Of a stretch of DNA of 64,000 nucleotides, positions 34,304 through 46,168 are shown piece by piece. Every line of letters starts with the position of its first letter. The first letter of the stretch is position 1. Made by a program: the position numbers and the translations under genes. The DNA is from Microbispora rosea (GTDB lineage: Bacteria; Actinomycetota; Actinomycetes; Streptosporangiales; Streptosporangiaceae), in contig NZ_FTNI01000003.1 of assembly GCF_900156315.1 (NCBI RefSeq), positions 124,001-188,000 of the forward strand. The letters are read 5' to 3'. The notes below the pieces were generated by a model, which made no database searches, had not been told where the DNA came from, and saw only the letters and a list, made by a program, of their open reading frames with translations.

Positions 34304-34430
34304 GTCATCGCCTCACACTCCTCAGGGTGGTCGTCCGGCGGTTCCACCACCGGCGCACCATGAGACTCACCGCTGGCCGTTTCACGGCGTATTCGGGAGT
34401 GTTACTGCGATGTTTCTTATTGCGGGGACG

Positions 34431-35115
34431 TTACCGCCTCCTCACCGGACCACTCTCGACCAGTTCTTCGGCCAGCAGTTCCCGTACGCGCCGCCAGGCG
34501 TCGCCGGCCGCCGCGGCGTCGAACGTGTCACGGCGGTCGCAGAGGAACCCGTGACCCGCGCCGGGATATTCGACGATCTCGTGGCGTACGGCGGCGGCCC
34601 GCAGCGCGTCCGCGATCATCCGGCGGTGGTCCGGCGGAACGACGTGGTCCTCGGCGCCCACGAGGACCAGCACGCGCCCGGTGATGCCGGGGGTCAGCGC
34701 GAGCGTCGGCTCCGGGCCGCCGAGGAGGATGCCGGCGGCCGGGATTCAGCCGCCGTAGGCGACGGCCACCGCCGCGAGGTCCAGGCGGGCGGCCGCGAGG
34801 TAGGCCACGTGGCCGCCGACGCTGAGGCCGACCATGCCGACGCGCGCGCAGCCCCGCGCACGCAGGTGGTCCATGGCGGCCCGCACGTCGTCCACCGCCT
34901 GATCCCGCGTCATCCGGTGCAGGGAGCTAGAAGCCGCGCTCACGGCCCGCCGCGTCGTGCGGGAGTTCGATCCCGGGGGCGTCGCGGTGATAGAGGTCCG
35001 GCGCCAGCGCGAGGTATCCGTCCGCGGCGAGCCGCTCGCAGACGTCGCGGACGTGGGCGCTGACGCCGAAGAGCTCCATCGCCACGACCACGCCGGGGAA
35101 GATGCCGCCGTCGGC
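34431..35115 (-). pseudogene. Dienelactone hydrolase family, broken
   Basis: Read 5'-3' on the reverse strand, a DLH-type alpha/beta hydrolase is in pieces. GVVVAMELFGVSAHVRDVCE ... DLYHRDAPGIELPHD (to a stop at 34927-34929) continues one base out of frame as LHRMTRDQAVDDVRAAMDHL ... VGMVGLSVGGHVAYLAAARL ... AVAYGG. A TGA at 34746-34748 then stands where relatives have Trp, followed in the same frame by IPAAGILLGGPEPTLALTPG ... VLVGAEDHVVP and GAGHGFLCDRRD. The N-terminal ~25 residues are missing. The nucleophile position in GLSVGG is Ser rather than the DLH Cys. A frameshift, a nonsense codon and a lost start make it non-functional. Confidence 0.8.
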
Positions 35116-35129
35116 GAGAATCGGAGAGG

Positions 35130-35560
35130 CGTTTCCGGAAGTCGTGCATGCTGCCACTGCGGAGCGCTTCCTGTGCGGGCTGGCGCCCGACGTGGTCCAC
35201 GACTATTCGCTCGCCGGGCCGTTGTGCGCATCGGCACGTACGGCTCCCACCGTGGTCACCTGCCATGGCGACGTCCGGGGCGAACTCGGCGGCTACTACC
35301 GGGCCCTCGGCACCGCCGTCAACCTCGTCTCTATTTCTTGGTCGCAGCGGGCGAGCGCCCCTGGCCTCAATTGAGTCGCGCAGGTGCGCATGCCGTAGAT
35401 TTCGCCACATTCCCGTTCCGCGCGCGCAAGGAGGAATGGGTCCTTTGGGTGGGCCGCCTGCATCCCGACAAGGGCGCGCACCTGGTCCCACCACCGGTCG
35501 ATCATGACCATGCCGAAGGGCTCCTCCCACTACACCGGGAACACCAGGCAACGAGCCCGG
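35130..35560. pseudogene. GT4 glycosyltransferase, scrambled remnant on both strands
   Basis: Plus strand 35145-35374 reads RFLCGLAPDVVHDYSLAGPL ... VVTCHGDVRGELGGYYRALG ... VNLVSISWSQRASAPGLN, then TGA where Trp is expected. A shifted frame gives AVDFATFPFRARKEEW and WVGRLHPDKGAHL up to ~35482. These are consecutive GT4 segments. The next expected block (CLVFPVQWEEPFGMVMIEA) is found on the minus strand at ~35495-35545 as CLVFPV, a TAG, then WEEPFGMVMID. The gene has therefore suffered point mutations plus an inversion and lost its 3' part. Confidence 0.7.
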
Positions 35561-35869
35561 TACGGAAATGCTTCTCATCTGGTGCTCCCGCTGGGCGACT
35601 TGCGACGGCTCATGAGAGGCAGATGAGGGGCGGGAAGGGTGGTGCGAGGGAACGGCAGGGGGGATCCTGGTATGGGAGACGAAAATTCCGTCGAGGCGTT
35701 CCACAAGCCGACGGGGGACACGCGTCACAGGGATTGTTCTCGCTGATAGAGCCCTGACACCGCCAATGTCGAAGGTGGCGTGGATTCCGGTTCTCCCGCT
35801 CGGGCCGATATGCAGCGGCGTCGGAGCGAGTTGTCTTCACGAGCTGGAATAGCCGAGGGGGTTGGTCCC
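35560..35869. other. Intergenic stretch before the chaperone operon
   Basis: About 310 bp with no convincing gene. A 24-codon frame at 35672-35746 exists but has poor third-position bias. I searched for HspR (HAIR, CTTGAGT-N7-ACTCAAG) and HrcA (CIRCE) sites and see neither, so control of the downstream dnaK operon is not explained by the usual repressors. Confidence 0.5.
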
Positions 35870-36337
35870 GTGAGCGTCCCGAGAACAGCAGGGCCCCACA
35901 AGGTGGTGCTGGCCACCTACAGCGGCTACGACGCGGCCCAGCACGCGGTGGACGTCCTGGCTCGCCACGACTTCCCGATCGCACACGTCACCATCGTGGG
36001 CTGCGATCTGCGATGGGAGGAGAAGGTGCTCGGGCGATGGGGCCTCGGCAGGGCGCTCGTCACCGGCGCGGGCACCGGCGGCTGGATCGGTCTTCTCATC
36101 GGCTTGATATTCGCGATCTTCAGCCCGTGGGCCGGATGGGCCATCGGCTCCTCGATCGTGCTCGGGCTGATCTTCGGCCTCGTCTGGGGTGCGATCAGTC
36201 ACGTGGTGCAGCACCGGGCGTTCACCTCGATGCCTGCGGTCGTCGCCGACCACTACGACATCCTCGTGGATCCCGAGTTCGCCGACGAGGCCCGGCGCGT
36301 GCTCACCGACGCTCGTGAGGCCGCTGCGCTCAGGTGA
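35870..36337 (+). CDS. GSP17M/YflT-like membrane stress protein
   Basis: A 155-aa protein of the general-stress-protein 17M type (PF11181-like). The N-terminal domain [20 protein letters not shown] ... [14 protein letters not shown] is followed by a Gly-rich double hydrophobic hairpin ([40 protein letters not shown]) and a soluble tail with [18 protein letters not shown]. Function is unknown; family members are stress-induced. GTG 35870 with GAGGGG upstream is chosen as the start. It lies 22 bp before dnaK and is the probable first gene of the operon. Confidence 0.75.
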   Translation: MSVPRTAGPHKVVLATYSGYDAAQHAVDVLARHDFPIAHVTIVGCDLRWEEKVLGRWGLGRALVTGAGTGGWIGLLIGLIFAIFSPWAGWAIGSSIVLGLIFGLVWGAISHVVQHRAFTSMPAVVADHYDILVDPEFADEARRVLTDAREAAALR

Positions 36338-36359
36338 GCGCCAGGAGGGGGATGAGGAC

Positions 36360-38258
36360 ATGGCCAAGGCGGTGGGCATCGACCTCGGCACGACGAACTC
36401 GGTCATCGCGACCACCGAGGACGCGCATCCGACGGTCGTCCCGAACGCGGAGGGGTCGCGCACGACTCCCTCGGTGGTGGCCTTCACGGACCAGGGCGAG
36501 GTGCTGGTGGGCCAGATGGCCAGACGCCAGGCGATCCTCAACCCGAAGGGCACGATCTATTCGGCCAAGCGCTTCATCGGGCGCAAGTTCGACGAGGTGC
36601 AGAGCGAGATCAAGGCGGTCTCGTTCGACGTCGTGCCTGGCCCGGACGACGCCGTGCGGTTCAAGGTGCGCGACAAACTGTACGCGCCGGAGGAGATCTC
36701 CGCCTTCGTGCTGCGCAAACTGGCCTCGGACGCCGGGAAGTTCCTGGGGGAGAAGGTAAACGAGGCCGTCATCACGGTGCCCGCGTACTTCAACGACGCG
36801 CAGCGGCAAGCCACCAAGGACGCCGGCAAGATCGCCGGCCTGGAGGTCCTGCGGATCATCAACGAGCCGACCGCGGCGGCCCTGGCATACGGCCTGGACA
36901 AGAAGGGCAACGAGACCGTTCTCGTGTTCGACCTGGGCGGGGGCACGTTCGACGTCAGCGTCCTCGACATCGGCGAGGGCGTCATCGAGGTCCGCGCCAC
37001 CTCGGGCGACACTCACCTGGGCGGCGACGACTTCGACCGGCGCGTCGTCGACCACCTGGCCGACGAGTTCCACAAGGAGCAGGGCATCGACCTGCGGCGC
37101 GATCCGCAGGCCCTCCAGCGGTTGTTCGAGGCCGCGGAGAAGGCCAAGGTGGAGCTGTCGGCGGTCACCCAGACGCAGGTCAGCCTGCCGTTCATCACGG
37201 CCGACGCGACCGGCCCCAAGCACCTGAACACCACGCTCATGCGCTCGACCTTCGAGCAGATCACTCACGACCTGCTCGAACGCTGCCGGGGGCCGGTGGA
37301 GCAGGCCATGGCCGACGCGAAGCTGACGACGAACGACCTCGACGAGGTGATCCTCGTCGGCGGCTCCACCCGCATGCCGGCCGTGCAGCAACTCGTGCGG
37401 CGGCTGACGGGCAAGGACCCGAACATGACGGTCAACCCGGACGAGGTCGTGGCCGTCGGCGCGGCCGTCCAGGCGGCCATCATCAAGGGCGAACTGAAGG
37501 ACGTCGTGCTGCTGGACGTCACGCCGCTGTCGCTCGGCGTCGAGACGCTCGGCGGCGTGATGACGAAGATCATCGAGCGGAACACCACGATCCCGGCCCG
37601 CCGCACGGAGACGTTCAGCACCGCGGAGGACAACCAGTCGGCCGTGGACATCGTCATCCTGCAGGGCGAGCGCGAGCGCGCCGCGGACAACCGGGTGCTC
37701 GGCCGGTTCCGGCTGGAGAACATCCGGCCCGCCCCGCGCGGGGTGCCGCAGATCGAGGTCACCTTCGACATCGACGCCAACGGCATATTGAACGTCTCCG
37801 CCAAGGACAAGGACACCGGCGCCGAGCAGCGCATCACGATCAGCGAGAGCTCCAACCTGGACAAGAGCGAGATCGACCGGATGATCGCCGACGCGGAGCG
37901 GCACCGCAACGAGGACGCGCAGCTTCGTGCCGCGACCGACGCCCGTAACGAGCTGGACTCTGCCGCCTACCAGGTCGAGCGCCGGCTGTCGGAGCTGGGC
38001 GAGGCGGTCCCGGTGCACGAGAAGGCACGGGCCGAGCAGCTGATCATGGAAGCGCGCCAGGCGATCAAGGAGGAGGTGCCCGTCGACCGGCTGCGCAGCC
38101 TGACAGCGGAGCTGCAGCAGGTTTACCACGGCCTCGGCATGACGGCGTCCGCCGCTTCCGGCCAGACGCAGGGACAGGCGCAGTCTGCGCAGTCCGCCGC
38201 GAGTGGGTCGGACGAGGACGTCATCGACGCCGAGTTCACCAGCCCCAACAGCCCGTGA
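36360..38258 (+). CDS. dnaK: Chaperone DnaK (Hsp70)
   Basis: A 632-aa Hsp70. The ATPase domain has [12 protein letters not shown] (6-17), [39 protein letters not shown] and [11 protein letters not shown]. The substrate domain begins ~390 ([14 protein letters not shown]), followed by a helical lid and a low-complexity tail ending [10 protein letters not shown]. All key motifs are intact. It is probably a second, operon-specific DnaK, since it is grouped with grpE, a CbpA-type J protein, CbpM-like modulator and clpB rather than with a zinc-finger DnaJ and HspR. ATG 36360 has AGGAGGGG 9 nt upstream. Confidence 0.96.
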   Translation: MAKAVGIDLGTTNSVIATTEDAHPTVVPNAEGSRTTPSVVAFTDQGEVLVGQMARRQAILNPKGTIYSAKRFIGRKFDEVQSEIKAVSFDVVPGPDDAVRFKVRDKLYAPEEISAFVLRKLASDAGKFLGEKVNEAVITVPAYFNDAQRQATKDAGKIAGLEVLRIINEPTAAALAYGLDKKGNETVLVFDLGGGTFDVSVLDIGEGVIEVRATSGDTHLGGDDFDRRVVDHLADEFHKEQGIDLRRDPQALQRLFEAAEKAKVELSAVTQTQVSLPFITADATGPKHLNTTLMRSTFEQITHDLLERCRGPVEQAMADAKLTTNDLDEVILVGGSTRMPAVQQLVRRLTGKDPNMTVNPDEVVAVGAAVQAAIIKGELKDVVLLDVTPLSLGVETLGGVMTKIIERNTTIPARRTETFSTAEDNQSAVDIVILQGERERAADNRVLGRFRLENIRPAPRGVPQIEVTFDIDANGILNVSAKDKDTGAEQRITISESSNLDKSEIDRMIADAERHRNEDAQLRAATDARNELDSAAYQVERRLSELGEAVPVHEKARAEQLIMEARQAIKEEVPVDRLRSLTAELQQVYHGLGMTASAASGQTQGQAQSAQSAASGSDEDVIDAEFTSPNSP

Positions 38259-38264
38259 CGTGAC

Positions 38265-38759
38265 ATGACCGAGCAGAACGAGACACCACCTCCGGAGCCC
38301 CGGCAGGCCGTCGAGGAATCCGCTGCGGAGCAGCTCGCCGAGCTGGAGGACCGGTGGCTGCGCGCCGTCGCCGAGCTCGACAACCTCCGCAAGCGTGTCG
38401 CGCGCGACATGGACCGGCAGCGGATCGACGAGCGCACGCGCGTCGCGGCGGAGTGGCTGCCGGTGGTCGACAACCTCGAACTCGCGCTCAAACACGCGGA
38501 TGCCGACGCCGACGCGGTGATCGAAGGGGTCCGGGCCGTCCGCGACCAGGCGGTCGGCGTGCTCGCGCGCCTAGGCTTCCCGCGCAGGGACGACGTGGGC
38601 ACGCGGTTCGACCCCGCCAGGCACGAGGCGGTCAGCACGGTCGCCGTCCCGGACGCCGACCCCGGCACCGTCGTCGAGGTCGTACGGCCCGGCTACGGCG
38701 AGGATGGGCTGCAACTGCGCCCGGCCTCCGTCGTCGTCTCCACGAAGGCCGACGAGTGA
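38265..38759 (+). CDS. grpE: Nucleotide exchange factor GrpE
   Basis: A 164-aa GrpE. It has an acidic N-terminus, long coiled coil (~20-70; [20 protein letters not shown]), then the beta-domain with [20 protein letters not shown] and [19 protein letters not shown]. It exchanges ADP on the adjacent DnaK. It lies 6 bp after dnaK and its TGA overlaps the dnaJ ATG. Confidence 0.95.
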   Translation: MTEQNETPPPEPRQAVEESAAEQLAELEDRWLRAVAELDNLRKRVARDMDRQRIDERTRVAAEWLPVVDNLELALKHADADADAVIEGVRAVRDQAVGVLARLGFPRRDDVGTRFDPARHEAVSTVAVPDADPGTVVEVVRPGYGEDGLQLRPASVVVSTKADE

Positions 38760-39748
38760 TGGCGGAGCGCGACTTCTACGAGATCCTGGGCGTGCCGAGA
38801 ACGGCGGACCAGGACGAGATCCAGCGGGCCTACCGGAAGCTGGCCCGCACCTACCATCCCGACGTCAACAAGGCCCCGGACGCCGAGGACCGCTTCAAAG
38901 AGGTCTCGGAGGCGTACGAGGTGCTGTCGGACCCCGGGACGCGGCGGCGATACGACGCGTTCGGGCCGGACTTTCGCCGGGTTCCTGAGGGCGTGGACCC
39001 GGCGGCGTACGCGCGCGCCCGCGCCGGAGCAGGAGCGGGCGCGAGACCAGGCTGGGCGGGACAGGGGCCCGGCTGGGCGCGCGGACCGGGCGGGGAGGAG
39101 ATTCACTTCACCACTGGCGAGGGCTTCGAGGGCATCGACCTCGAAGACCTGCTCGGCGGCGTCTTCGGCGGGCGCAGGCGCGGCGCGACCGGCCGCGGCT
39201 GGGGCCCGGTGCCCGGCGCCGATCAGGAGGCCGAGCTGCCGCTCACGGTCGAGGAGGCCTACCGCGGCGGCCGGCGGACCATCACGATCCCCGGCCCGGG
39301 AGGCGGGCGGACCCTCCAGGTGAACATCCCTCCCGGGGTGACCGACGGCCAGCGGATCCGGCTCGCGGGCCAGGGCGGCGCGGGCAGCGACGGCGCCAGG
39401 GTGGGCGACCTCTATCTGATCGCGCGGATCGCCGACCACCCCCGCTACCGCGTTGAGGGGCGCGACATCCATGTCCGCCTCCCGCTGACGCCGTCGGAGG
39501 CCGCGCTGGGGGCGACCGTCGCAGTGGAGACGCCGGGTGGGGAGGCGAAGGTCAAGGTGCCGCCGGGCACCTCGTCCGGGCGCCGCCTGCGCCTGCGCGG
39601 ACAGGGCATGCCGAACCCGCGCGGCCGGCCCGGAGACCTGCTGGCCGAGGCCCGGATCATGGTGCCGCCCACGCTCGGCGACGAGGAGCGCCGACTGTAC
39701 GAGCAACTGGCCAGGATCTCGGCGTTCGACCCGAGGAGTCCGTCATGA
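38759..39748 (+). CDS. cbpA: DnaJ-family co-chaperone, CbpA type (no zinc finger)
   Basis: A 329-aa class II J protein. J-domain 1-70 has HPD in TYHPDVN, followed by a Gly/Ala/Arg-rich linker with the [19 protein letters not shown] segment. Two C-terminal beta domains ([40 protein letters not shown]) follow directly. The four CxxCxGxG zinc motifs are absent, which separates it from housekeeping DnaJ and matches E. coli CbpA. It overlaps grpE (ATGA) and the CbpM-like gene (ATGA). Confidence 0.92.
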   Translation: MAERDFYEILGVPRTADQDEIQRAYRKLARTYHPDVNKAPDAEDRFKEVSEAYEVLSDPGTRRRYDAFGPDFRRVPEGVDPAAYARARAGAGAGARPGWAGQGPGWARGPGGEEIHFTTGEGFEGIDLEDLLGGVFGGRRRGATGRGWGPVPGADQEAELPLTVEEAYRGGRRTITIPGPGGGRTLQVNIPPGVTDGQRIRLAGQGGAGSDGARVGDLYLIARIADHPRYRVEGRDIHVRLPLTPSEAALGATVAVETPGGEAKVKVPPGTSSGRRLRLRGQGMPNPRGRPGDLLAEARIMVPPTLGDEERRLYEQLARISAFDPRSPS

Positions 39749-40061
39749 CCTATCCGCTCGTCCGGCTCGCCCAGGTGGGCGTCGGGCATCTGGACCTGGA
39801 GTCCTTCTCCCGGGCCACGGGACTGCACCCCGAGCTGGTGCGCCGCCTGGTGGCGCTCGGGCTGATCGACGCCTGGAGGGACTCTTCGGGCCGTCTACGC
39901 TTCCCGCCCGCCCAGGTCGTCGCCACGGGCCGCCTCCAACGCCTGCACGCGGGGCTCGCCGTCAACTACGCCTCCCTCGGCCTCGTGACGGACCTCCTGG
40001 ACCGCATCGCGGAGCTGGAAGCGGCTCTGCGTACCCGTACGAGAAGGACCGGAGACAGATC

Positions 40062-40071
<10 letters not shown>
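39745..40071 (+). CDS. MerR-like chaperone modulator (CbpM type)
   Basis: A 108-aa MerR_2-type protein: winged-helix-like [33 protein letters not shown] (~22-54) and a coiled-coil end ([20 protein letters not shown]). It could be HspR-like, but HspR proteins carry a MerR HTH with a Y-x(6)-R-Q and a hydrophobic tail. Position directly after a CbpA-type gene and the [12 protein letters not shown] pattern fit CbpM, which binds the CbpA J-domain and blocks its DnaK stimulation. Overlaps cbpA by 4 bp and clpB by 10 bp. Confidence 0.7.
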
Positions 40072-42680
<2,609 letters not shown>

Positions 42681-42683
42681 TCG

Positions 42684-43136
42684 ATGCCGCCGAAGGTCGT
42701 GGAGTCGAGCGTCGTCCGGTGCCCGCACTGCGGCCGGAACAACCGCGTGCCCAAGGCGGGGGCGGGAGCGCCGCGCTGCGGCGAGTGCCGCGAGCCGCTG
42801 CCGTGGGTGGTGGACGCGGGGGACGAGGACTTCGCCGAGGTCGCCGAGGTCGCCGAGGCGGCGCGGATTCCGGTCGTCGTCGACTTCTGGGCGTCCTGGT
42901 GCGGGCCCTGCCGCATGGTGAGCCCGGCGCTCCAGCAGGTCGCCACCGAGCTGGCCGGGCGGATCAAGCTGGTGAAGGTGAACATCGACGAGGCGCCCGA
43001 GACGTCGCGGCGCTTCGGCGTGCAGGCCGTGCCGACGCTCGTCGTCCTGCGGCTGGGGCAGGTCGTGGCCCAGCGGGCCGGTGCGGCGCCGGCGCCCGTG
43101 CTGCGGGAGTGGGTCGGCGATGCGCTGGCCGGATGA
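42684..43136 (+). CDS. trxC: Thioredoxin with N-terminal zinc ribbon (Trx2/TrxC type)
   Basis: A 150-aa thioredoxin. An N-terminal zinc ribbon CPHC-x17-CGEC (~13-38) precedes the thioredoxin fold with active site WCGPC in VVVDFWASWCGPCRMVSPAL and cis-Pro in QAVPTLVVLR. E. coli TrxC-type proteins respond to oxidative stress and some act as heat-activated holdases. It lies 3 bp after clpB and overlaps the next gene by 17 bp. Confidence 0.92.
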   Translation: MPPKVVESSVVRCPHCGRNNRVPKAGAGAPRCGECREPLPWVVDAGDEDFAEVAEVAEAARIPVVVDFWASWCGPCRMVSPALQQVATELAGRIKLVKVNIDEAPETSRRFGVQAVPTLVVLRLGQVVAQRAGAAPAPVLREWVGDALAG

Positions 43137-43983
43137 GCTGACCGAGTCGCCCGATCTGCAGGGCGCCTACCCCCGGCTGAGCGATGTGCGGATGCGGACG
43201 CTGGCCGCCCACGGCGAGCGTCGCCCGGCTCACCGGGACGACGTGCTGTTCGCGGAGGGCGACCCGTGCGCCGCCTTCTTCGTCGTGCTGAGCGGCAAGG
43301 TGGCGACCGTGAAGGGGTACGGAGCAGACGATCACGTGATCAGGGTCCACGGCGCGGGCCGGTTCCTGGGCGAGCTCAACGTGCTCACCGGCCAGGCCAG
43401 CTTCATAACCGCCGTGGAGGCGGAGGACGGCGAGGTGCTCGCCGTGCCCGTGGACGAGCTCCGCCGGCTTGTCGCCGGCGACGAGATCCTGGGCGACCTC
43501 GTCCTGCGCGCCTACCTCATCCGCCGCTCGATGCTCATCGGACTGGGGGCCGGTTTCCGGATCATGGGCTCCCGCTACTCGCCGGCCTGCCGCCGGCTGC
43601 GGGAGTTCGCGGCGCGCAACCGGCTGCCGCACCAGTGGATCGACCTGGAACAGGACGCCGAGGTCGAGCGCTTCCTGCGACGGACGGACGTCACCCCGGC
43701 GGAGACGCCGGTCGTGATCTGGCGCGGCGAGCTGGTGCTGCGCAACCCCACCAACGCGGAGCTGGCCAGGGCCATCGGCCTCCCGGCGCCGAGCACGCGG
43801 GAGGCGATGTGCTCGGCCGGCCAGGCCGCGCTGTTCCTCGCCCGCCACGTCGCCTCTGTCCGCCTGCTCGTACGCGAAGGCGAGCTGACCAGGAACATGT
43901 CCCGCTACCTGACGGTCGAGATCGAACAACACCCCGGCATTCAGGTGATGCCGAACACCCAGGTCCGGCGGCTGGCCGGGTAG
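43120..43983 (+). CDS. CRP-like domain fused to glutaredoxin-like domain and a thioredoxin-reductase stub
   Basis: 287 aa. Residues ~20-135 form a cyclic-nucleotide-binding (CRP) sensor fold (LFAEGDPCAAFFVVLSGKVA, GRFLGELNVLTGQASF). Residues ~145-222 resemble a glutaredoxin/thioredoxin-like domain (SPACRRLREFAARNRLPHQW, TPVVIWRGELVLRNPTNAEL). Residues ~231-287 (SAGQAALFLARHVASVRLLV, LTRNMSRYLTVEIEQHPGIQ) correspond to part of the NADPH domain of thioredoxin reductase. The FAD domain, CxxC centre and C-terminal half expected in the full CRP-Grx-TrxR fusion are missing in frame. It cannot be a reductase as it stands. ATG 43120 overlaps the thioredoxin gene. Confidence 0.75.
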   Translation: MRWPDELTESPDLQGAYPRLSDVRMRTLAAHGERRPAHRDDVLFAEGDPCAAFFVVLSGKVATVKGYGADDHVIRVHGAGRFLGELNVLTGQASFITAVEAEDGEVLAVPVDELRRLVAGDEILGDLVLRAYLIRRSMLIGLGAGFRIMGSRYSPACRRLREFAARNRLPHQWIDLEQDAEVERFLRRTDVTPAETPVVIWRGELVLRNPTNAELARAIGLPAPSTREAMCSAGQAALFLARHVASVRLLVREGELTRNMSRYLTVEIEQHPGIQVMPNTQVRRLAG

Positions 43984-44021
43984 GGGCTGGGCCGCCCACG
44001 CGGGGAGGAAGGGGACTGGCG

Positions 44022-44474
44022 ATGGCAGAAGTGATGGCGGTGCCGAGGTTCGAGCGGTTCTTCAGGACGGCGGCGGGCCTCGACGTCGACAAGGAGGATC
44101 TCCGGCGCTACAGCGACTTCGTGAACCAGAAGCTGTACGACCTGCTGGTGATCGGCCAGGCCCACGCGAAGGCGAACGTCCGGGACGTCGTCGAGACCTG
44201 GGACCTGCCCATCACCAAGGGCCTCCAGGAGAGCATCCACCGGTTCCGCGACCTCGACGAGGACATCGAGCTGAAGCCCATCCTGGAGCAGCTCGCGGCG
44301 TTGCCTCCGCTCGACCTGTCCATTGGCGAGGAGGTGAGGGAACGGCTGCCCGAGATCGTCGGCGGGCTGTCGCTGGCGCTGGCGCGCACGTTCACCATCC
44401 TCGATCCCGGCCTGAAGAACCCGAGGACGGAGCAGTGGGATCGCGTGATCCGCGCCTTCCGGCTGCTGCTCTAG
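44022..44474 (+). CDS. DUF1931 double-histone-fold protein
   Basis: A 150-aa protein of the DUF1931 family (Aquifex aq_328-like), which contains two histone folds in one chain. Visible features are VPRFERFFRTAAGLDVDKED, RRYSDFVNQKLYDLLVIGQA, DVVETWDLPITKGLQESIHR for the first fold and LPPLDLSIGEEVRERLPEIV, GLSLALARTFTILDPGLKNP for the second. The WDLPITKGLQES strap is strongly conserved. DNA binding is unproven for this family. GGGGAGGAAGGGG lies upstream of ATG 44022. It is within the stress/redox operon. Confidence 0.88.
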   Translation: MAEVMAVPRFERFFRTAAGLDVDKEDLRRYSDFVNQKLYDLLVIGQAHAKANVRDVVETWDLPITKGLQESIHRFRDLDEDIELKPILEQLAALPPLDLSIGEEVRERLPEIVGGLSLALARTFTILDPGLKNPRTEQWDRVIRAFRLLL

Positions 44475-44487
44475 AAGTGAGGACATT

Positions 44488-45639
44488 ATGAAGGCAGTCG
44501 TATACGAGGGACCCCGGCAGGTCGGCGTCGAGAACGTGCCGGACGCGCGGATAGAGGTGCCCACCGACGTCCTGGTCCGTGTCACCACGACCAACATCTG
44601 CGGGTCGGACCTGCACATGTACGAAGGCCGGACCGACCTGGAGCCGGGTCGTGTCCTCGGCCACGAGAACCTCGGCGAGGTGGTCGAAGTGGGGCCGGGA
44701 GTGGTACGCGTCCGCGTCGGCGACATGGTCTGCGTGCCGTTCAACGTCGCGTGCGGCTTCTGCGCCAACTGCGAGAGCGGGCTGACCGCCTTCTGCCTCA
44801 CCACCAACCCGGAGCCGGGGGTGGACGGGGCCGCTTACGGCTTCGCGGACATGGGCCCGTACAACGGCGGCCAGGCCGAGCTGCTGCGCGTGCCGTTCGG
44901 CGACTACAACTGCCTCGTCCTGCCCGAGGACGCGCGGGAGAGGCAGACCGACTACGTCATGCTGGCCGACATCTGGCCCACCGGCTGGCACGCGACCCAG
45001 CTCGCCTGTGTGCAGGCCGGCGACTCGGTGGTGATCTACGGGGCGGGGCCGGTCGGCCTTATGGCCGCCTACTCCGCGACGTTCAAGAGCGCGGGCATGG
45101 TGATGGTCGTGGACCGCCACCCGGACCGGCTGGCCAAGGCCGAGGAGATCGGGGCGATCCCGATCGACGACTCCAAGACGTCGCCGGTCGACCAGGTCAT
45201 GGAGCTCACGCACGGCAGGGGCGCCGATCGGGGCTGTGAGTGCGTGGGCTACCAGGCGCACGACCCCCAGGGGCACGAGCATCCCAACATGACGCTGAAC
45301 AACCTCGTCAAGTCCGTGAGGTTCGCCGGGACGATCGGGGTCGTGGGCGTGTTCGTCGCCATGGATCCCGGCAGCCCCGACGACCTCTACAAGCAGGGCG
45401 AGATCGCATTCGACTACGGGATGTTCTGGTTCAAGGGCCAGACCATGGGCAACGGCCAGTGCAACGTCAAGAACTACAACCGGCAGCTCTGCACCCTCAT
45501 CCACGAGGGGAAGGCCCGGCCGTCGTGGGTCGTCTCACACGAGCTGGATCTGGACGACGCGCCCGGCGGCTACGAGCACTTCGACCGGCGTGATCCCGGC
45601 TGGACCAAGGTCGTCCTACATCCCGCCGGCACCGGCTGA
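44488..45639 (+). CDS. fdhA: Zinc-dependent alcohol dehydrogenase, glutathione-independent formaldehyde dehydrogenase type
   Basis: A 383-aa medium-chain dehydrogenase. Catalytic zinc ligands are NICGSDLHMYEGR (Cys ~38), GHENLGEVVEVGPG (His/Glu) and Asp in MLADIWPTGWH. The structural zinc loop is CGFCANCESGLTAFC. NAD-binding is VIYGAGPVGLMAA with VVDRHPDRL. The insert GYQAHDPQGHEHPN (~255-268) is characteristic of Pseudomonas putida-type formaldehyde dismutase/dehydrogenase. It probably oxidises formaldehyde or a related aldehyde with NAD. It starts 13 bp after the DUF1931 gene. Confidence 0.88.
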   Translation: MKAVVYEGPRQVGVENVPDARIEVPTDVLVRVTTTNICGSDLHMYEGRTDLEPGRVLGHENLGEVVEVGPGVVRVRVGDMVCVPFNVACGFCANCESGLTAFCLTTNPEPGVDGAAYGFADMGPYNGGQAELLRVPFGDYNCLVLPEDARERQTDYVMLADIWPTGWHATQLACVQAGDSVVIYGAGPVGLMAAYSATFKSAGMVMVVDRHPDRLAKAEEIGAIPIDDSKTSPVDQVMELTHGRGADRGCECVGYQAHDPQGHEHPNMTLNNLVKSVRFAGTIGVVGVFVAMDPGSPDDLYKQGEIAFDYGMFWFKGQTMGNGQCNVKNYNRQLCTLIHEGKARPSWVVSHELDLDDAPGGYEHFDRRDPGWTKVVLHPAGTG

Positions 45640-45698
45640 CCCTCGTGTGGCGGCCGCGGGCCCCGCGGTCCGACCGTTGGCAGTGAGGGGGACGCGCC

Positions 45699-46165
45699 AT
45701 GCGCCTGCCGGACGCGCGCTTGCTCAAGCACAGGCTGCACGACGCCTTCAACAGGCACGATCCGGACGAGGTGATCCAGTGTCACAGTCAGGACGCGGTC
45801 CTGGTGACCCCGGCGGGCGTAGCGGAGGGGCACGAGCAGATCGCCTCCTACTACGACGATCTGTTCAGGGCTTTCCCGGCATGCGCATGACGGTCTGGCA
45901 CACCGTCCTGTGCACCGATCCGGCGGTGACCGAATGGCTGCTCACCGGCACCCACACCGGGCCCTTCCTGCTGCCCGGGGGCCAGGTGCTGGAACGAACC
46001 GGCCGCCATGTCGCAGTCCGGGGCACCAGTACCTGTTCGGTGGGCAACGACAAGATCATCAGTCACCGGATGTACTTCGACCAGCTGGAGCTTTACACGC
46101 AGCTCGGCGGGCGCCTCGCCTTCGACGAGCAGCTGTCGCCGTGTGAGCGGCGGGCGGAGGACTGA
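45699..46165 (+). pseudogene. SnoaL-like (NTF2-fold) protein, frameshifted
   Basis: Residues 1-63 (MRLPDARLLKHRLHDAFNRH ... IASYYDDLFRAFPACA) end at TGA 45888-45890. The next frame continues at once with RMTVWHTVLCTDPAVTEWLL ... GTHTGPFLLPGG, TSTCSVGNDKIISHRMYFDQ to 46165. Together they form one complete SnoaL-like polyketide-cyclase/ester-cyclase fold, so a single-base loss near 45880 has split it. The overlap ATGA at 45887-45890 could still allow coupled translation of two halves. Sequencing error is the other possibility. Confidence 0.7.
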
Positions 46166-46168
46166 GCG

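Noticed and set aside
35672-35746. 24-codon frame starting MGDENSVEAF before the chaperone operon
   Set aside because: Codon third positions are not biased as in neighbours and no ribosome-binding site or homologue is evident.
35760-36360. Possible HAIR, CIRCE or sigma-R-type (GGAAT-N18-GTT) control site for the dnaK operon
   Set aside because: No inverted repeat of either type is present; a GGAAT near 35845 leads to a -10 position that would fall in the start codon.
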